Source: an uncultured bacterium (lineage in GTDB: Bacteria > Cyanobacteriota > Vampirovibrionia > Gastranaerophilales > Gastranaerophilaceae). From it: a stretch of DNA of 64,000 bases. Location: positions 1 to 64,000 of the forward strand of contig CASDWH010000042.1 in assembly GCA_949284715.1 (NCBI GenBank), written 5' to 3'. Positions within the stretch are counted from its first letter, which is position 1. Each line of letters opens with the position of its first letter. Position numbers and translations under genes: made by a program. This document shows, one piece after another, positions 60,688-64,000 of this stretch. Under the pieces are notes generated by a model. The model was not told the origin of the DNA, did no database searches, and saw only the letters and a program-made list of their open reading frames with translations.

Positions 60688-62025
60688 CTACTCCAGCCAG
60701 TGGAGGAAACGTATTCCTATATAAATGGTGGACATTATAAGTGATATGAAAGTCACTAATACACCATATTTCAGGTAGTACATAAACTTAATCGGGTAAC
60801 CTTTTACGGCAGAGGTTTCTGAAACAATAACATTGGCTGCCGCGCCTATAATTGTCATATTCCCGCCAAGGCAGGCGCCTAAGGACAAACACCACCATAG
60901 GGACAGTGTATACGCTTCGCCCATCTGGTGCTGGATTTCTAAAAGCATTGGCGCCATTGTTGCTGTATACGGTATATTATCTACAACGCCTGATAAAATT
61001 CCGGAACACCATATAATAAGCATTGATGCCGCGTTTTGTGAGCCGTTTGTTACATTTAGAATCCAATCTGCCATCATTTTAATTCCGCCTGCGGCATCAA
61101 ATGCGCCGATTATGATAAACAGACCTATAAAGAAAAATATTGTATTCCATTCAATTTCTTCAAAGATTTTGCCGGGTTTTTCAAATAAAAGCAGAATACT
61201 TGCGCCAAGCATAGCTGTAACACATGTTTGGATATGAGTAACGTCGTGTAGTATAAATCCTGCAATTACAAGAAAAAGTATAACAGCCGAGCGCCACAAC
61301 AGAAATTTGTCTGTAATTGTTTTTGAATTATCAAGGTTTGCTACCTTTGACATTTTATCAGGGGTTGTAACAAGCTGTTTCTTGAAAATAGCGGCAAGTA
61401 TAAAAACATTTACAATAAGAATTAATGTAACTATTCCTGTTAATTCTTTTAAAAAATCAAGGAACGAAAGCCCTGCTACGCTTCCAATAATAATATTCGG
61501 CGGATCGCCGATAAGCGTTGCTGTTCCTCCGATGTTAGAGGCAAGGATTTCTGTTATAAGAAACGGAACAGGGTTAATGTCAAGTTCTTTAGCTATGACA
61601 AATGTTACAGGCATGATAAGGATTACGGTTGTAACATTATCTAAAAATGCTGACGCTATTGCTGTAAAAAATGCAAGTGCAAAGAATATTTTAACAGGGT
61701 GTCCCTTAGTCTTTTTTAGCATTTCATTTGCCAGCCAGTTAAACATTCCGCTTCGGGCGCAGATACTTACGATAATCATCATTGCCACAAGCAGGAATAC
61801 TACATTAAAATCAACGAAATTAATAAAATATTTTGTATCCAAAGCCCCGTTACCGAGTTTTTGGTACTGGCTTAAAAGCCCTAATATCAGTGTAATACTG
61901 GCGCCAAGGAGTGCAATAGTGGTTTTTGGAATTTTTTCAAGCGCGATAAATATGTATGCAATTATTAAAATTCCTGCGGAAACAGCGATTGCGTTAGTTT
62001 GTATAAATGTAGTCAAATATTCCAT
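60688..62025 (-). CDS. ArsB/NhaD-family ion transporter
   Basis: This 445-residue protein has about 11-12 membrane helices and belongs to the ion transporter superfamily that includes ArsB and NhaD. The signature TEILASNIGGTATLIGDPPNIIIGS (about residues 158-182) and its counterpart near the C-terminus (SLGACLGGNMTIIGAAANVIVSE) are the two inverted-repeat ion-binding hairpins. AFLDNVTTVILIMPVTFV and DNIPYTATMAPMLLE also fit. It may exchange Na+ for H+ or export arsenite; no ars regulator or arsenate reductase is beside it, so the substrate is open. AAAGGAGAGG precedes the ATG. Confidence 0.85.
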   Translation of the reverse strand: MEYLTTFIQTNAIAVSAGILIIAYIFIALEKIPKTTIALLGASITLILGLLSQYQKLGNGALDTKYFINFVDFNVVFLLVAMMIIVSICARSGMFNWLANEMLKKTKGHPVKIFFALAFFTAIASAFLDNVTTVILIMPVTFVIAKELDINPVPFLITEILASNIGGTATLIGDPPNIIIGSVAGLSFLDFLKELTGIVTLILIVNVFILAAIFKKQLVTTPDKMSKVANLDNSKTITDKFLLWRSAVILFLVIAGFILHDVTHIQTCVTAMLGASILLLFEKPGKIFEEIEWNTIFFFIGLFIIIGAFDAAGGIKMMADWILNVTNGSQNAASMLIIWCSGILSGVVDNIPYTATMAPMLLEIQHQMGEAYTLSLWWCLSLGACLGGNMTIIGAAANVIVSETSAVKGYPIKFMYYLKYGVLVTFISLIMSTIYIGIRFLHWLE

Positions 62026-62082
62026 AACCTCTCCTTTGTACGCTTGTTTATCAAGTTTATCATAAATTTGTTGAAAATTGAA

Positions 62083-62112
62083 TTGACTTCATAACTCTGG
62101 TTTTATTATAAT
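62083..62112 (+). promoter_or_regulatory. Promoter of hisS, leaderless type
   Basis: TTGACT (62083-62088) and TATAAT (62107-62112) are 18 bases apart. The -10 box ends six bases before the hisS ATG at 62119 and no Shine-Dalgarno exists, so the mRNA should start at or next to the start codon. Confidence 0.7.
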
Positions 62113-62118
62113 TTAAGT

Positions 62119-63438
62119 ATGACGCAGATAATTAAGGTACAAAAGGGTACAAAAGATATATTACCGCAGGATATAGCGGTCTGGCATAAGATGGAAGAGG
62201 CGGCGCTTGAAATTTTTACAAGAGCCGGTTATAAAGAAATTCGCACACCAATATTTGAAGCGACAGAACTATTTCAGCGCGGCGTCGGTGATACAACCGA
62301 TATTGTAAATAAAGAAATGTATACATTTGAAAAATCGGAACGTTCGCTCACTTTAAGGCCGGAAAATACGGCAGGCGTTGTGCGTTCATATATTGAAAAT
62401 GGCATGCATAGACTTTCAGCACCTGTTAAACTCTGGTACAAAGGGCCGATGTTCAGGTATGAACGTCCGCAGGCAGGGCGTCAAAGACAGTTTCATCAGG
62501 TCGGCGTTGAAATGTTTGGCATAGAGGACTCGTCGGCGGATGCAGAGGTAATTCTGCTCGCTCTTAATTATTTAAAAAAACTCGGACTTCCGAATTTGTC
62601 AGTAGAATTGAATACGCTCGGATGTACGAACTGTAGAAAAGAGTTTAGAGCATTGCTTATTGAAACCTTACGGCCTCATTATGATAAATTGTGTGATGAC
62701 TGCAAAGCACGATTTGAAAAAAATCCGTTAAGGCTGCTGGATTGCAAGGTTGATTCTTGTAAAGAGATTTTTGCTCTGCCGGAAGTGCAGCGGGTTATTC
62801 AGGCTGATTATACTTGCCCCGGGTGCAGTATGCATTTTGAACAGCTAAAATCTTACCTTGATAATTTAGGGGTAAATTATACCGTAAATAAGCTTTTAGT
62901 GCGCGGTCTGGATTATTATAACAGAACAGTTTTTGAAATAAAATCTGAAAATCTTGGTTCTCAAAACGCTGTTTGCGGCGGCGGGCGCTATGATACTCTG
63001 GTTTCTAAACTTGGCGGAGAACCTACTCCAGCTATCGGCTGGGCGATGGGTATGGAACGTCTGGCAGCACTTTTGCCGGAAATAAAAGATGATAAGCTTG
63101 ATATATATATTGTTTCCGGAAATAAATTAGAAGCAATTAAACTGGCAGAACGTTTTAGAGCATTAAACTATAACGTTGATTTCGATATGGCAGGGAAAAA
63201 ATTTGCAAAACAGCTTGAAAAAGCAGCAAAAACGGCGCATTTTGCTATTATTCTGGGGGAAGATGAGATAAATGGCGAGTATTTGACTCTCAAAAATCTG
63301 GAAACAGCAGCACAAATTCAGTTTCCGCTTGAAAATCTTTCTGATTTTGAGGCACGTACTTATAAATTTATTAGTACTAACTCTTCAGAATGGCTTCAGT
63401 CAAAGCATTCAATGCTAATGTCGGGTTTTGCGATATAA
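62119..63438 (+). CDS. hisS: Histidyl-tRNA synthetase
   Basis: HisRS charges tRNA-His with histidine. The 439-residue length and class II motifs fit: motif 1 RTPIFEATELFQRGVGDTTD, motif 2 MFRYERPQAGRQRQFHQVGVEMFG, the histidine-specific LLVRGLDYYNRTVFEI (HisA-type), and motif 3 PAIGWAMGMERL. The C-terminal anticodon domain (IYIVSGNKLEAIKLAERFR) is complete. There is no operon partner, and a terminator follows. Confidence 0.97.
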   Translation: MTQIIKVQKGTKDILPQDIAVWHKMEEAALEIFTRAGYKEIRTPIFEATELFQRGVGDTTDIVNKEMYTFEKSERSLTLRPENTAGVVRSYIENGMHRLSAPVKLWYKGPMFRYERPQAGRQRQFHQVGVEMFGIEDSSADAEVILLALNYLKKLGLPNLSVELNTLGCTNCRKEFRALLIETLRPHYDKLCDDCKARFEKNPLRLLDCKVDSCKEIFALPEVQRVIQADYTCPGCSMHFEQLKSYLDNLGVNYTVNKLLVRGLDYYNRTVFEIKSENLGSQNAVCGGGRYDTLVSKLGGEPTPAIGWAMGMERLAALLPEIKDDKLDIYIVSGNKLEAIKLAERFRALNYNVDFDMAGKKFAKQLEKAAKTAHFAIILGEDEINGEYLTLKNLETAAQIQFPLENLSDFEARTYKFISTNSSEWLQSKHSMLMSGFAI

Positions 63439-63456
63439 AAATATTTCAATCATAAA

Positions 63457-63493
63457 AATAAGCAGTTACAAAATGTAACTGCTTATTTTTTTA
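63457..63493 (+). terminator. Terminator after hisS
   Basis: AATAAGCAGTTACA and TGTAACTGCTTATT (63457-63470 and 63474-63487) form a perfect 14-bp stem with a 3-base loop, followed by T residues. Confidence 0.85.
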
Positions 63494-63686
63494 TAAAAAA
63501 CGAACCCTCTCAAAGCCCAGACTATTCTTTATTTGCTCCTGATTGTTTTTATAATTATTGTAAACTTTTGTAACAAATATGAATAGGTTTTGTTATAGAA
63601 AAATCTAAAACAGGAATATATATTTTGTGGGAACCACGCAAGGATGCATGTAAAAAAATACAAGACAAAATGAAAGGAGTCTCAAA

Positions 63687-64000
63687 ATGTCTTTATCTAT
63701 TGTTACCAACGTTCAGTCACTCAAAGTGCAACAAAACCTTACTGCGGCAACTGACACACTAAACACCGCAATTGAAAGAATGACAACAGGTTACAAAATC
63801 AACAGCGCAAAGGATGATGCTGCGGGTTACAGTATTGCAGCGCAAATGGAGGCGAAATTAAGTTCTTATGACGTTGCTTCAAACAACGCTCAAATTGGTT
63901 TGGATATGTTAACCACAACCGAAGAAAACTATTCATTGATTGTTGATCACCTTCAACGTATCAGAGATTTGACCGAACAAGCAGCAAACGGAACTTATTC
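63687..64000 (+). CDS. Flagellin, N-terminal part (runs off the window)
   Basis: The frame opens MSLSIVTNVQSLKVQQNLT and continues TLNTAIERMTTGYKINSAKDDAAGYSIAAQM, the D0/D1 N-terminal signature of flagellin, then ..NAQIGLDMLTTTEENYSLIVDHLQRIRDL. 104 residues are visible and the end is cut by the window edge. A strong AAAGGAGT ribosome site lies 8 bases before the ATG. The 248 bases after hisS hold a terminator and probably the flagellin promoter; I see no clear sigma-28 box. The motility-type small protein at 47.6 kb fits a flagellated cell. Confidence 0.95.
   Translation, partial: MSLSIVTNVQSLKVQQNLTAATDTLNTAIERMTTGYKINSAKDDAAGYSIAAQMEAKLSSYDVASNNAQIGLDMLTTTEENYSLIVDHLQRIRDLTEQAANGTY

Overview
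The window looks like chromosomal DNA of a low-GC, fermentative, flagellated bacterium with an outer membrane. The best match I can argue from gene content is a non-photosynthetic relative of the cyanobacteria from animal guts (Vampirovibrionia/Melainabacteria, Gastranaerophilales). Supporting points are an LptD-like protein, a TolC/RND efflux set, MurT, AdhE next to Rex, a monomeric [FeFe] hydrogenase with HydG, a flagellin, a GyrA whose GyrA-box has a QNRATRG-like form, and no photosynthesis genes. This assignment is inference, not a database result.

Positions 1-13.8 kb are an accessory region, visibly more AT-rich than the rest. It starts with an anti-phage operon: Vsr endonuclease, C5-cytosine methyltransferase, MutL/MORC-like GHKL ATPase, Z1-domain ATPase, PD-(D/E)XK (DUF4420) protein, AIPR protein and a small extra gene. 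The core composition is that of the Mza type of defence system. A catalytic-domain-only tyrosine recombinase follows, and a 16-bp inverted repeat flanks this block. Next come a HipBA toxin-antitoxin pair with visible operators, a chloramphenicol acetyltransferase and a RhuM-Fic gene broken by a frameshift and a stop codon.

From 14 kb on the genes are mostly core. 14.0-19.4 kb holds an envelope operon (LytM peptidase, LptD-like protein, class II aldolase, RNase HII). 19.5-25.1 kb (minus strand) has two lineage-type proteins of unknown function and a glycan operon (GT8, two methyltransferases, a Rossmann protein, a DnaQ-like exonuclease). 25.2-30.9 kb has PAP2, AdhE with a Rex operator in its promoter, Rex itself and HydG. 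31-39.9 kb has a pseudopilin, PdxJ, MurT, YtxH-type small proteins, a TPR protein and the biotin operon bioF-bioG-bioC. 40-47.5 kb has DUF4127, MntP and MntR, then rpsL-rpsG behind a leader carrying a minisatellite, GyrA and tRNA-Glu. 48-54.5 kb is an RND efflux operon. 54.5-57.6 kb has the hydrogenase pair, a guanidine exporter under a guanidine-I riboswitch, and a flavodoxin-like protein with two plausible starts. 57.7-60.1 kb is the rpmG-tRNA-Trp-secE-nusG-rplK-rplA operon. 60.7-64 kb has an ArsB/NhaD transporter, HisS and the start of a flagellin gene.

Several regulatory signals are legible. They are a Rex box on adhE, a guanidine-I riboswitch with terminator, HipB-type operators, two covarying RNA hairpins in front of rplK and rplA, a pentanucleotide repeat in the pilin leader, and a set of genes whose -10 box lies only 6-9 bases before the start codon with no Shine-Dalgarno, which suggests leaderless transcripts.
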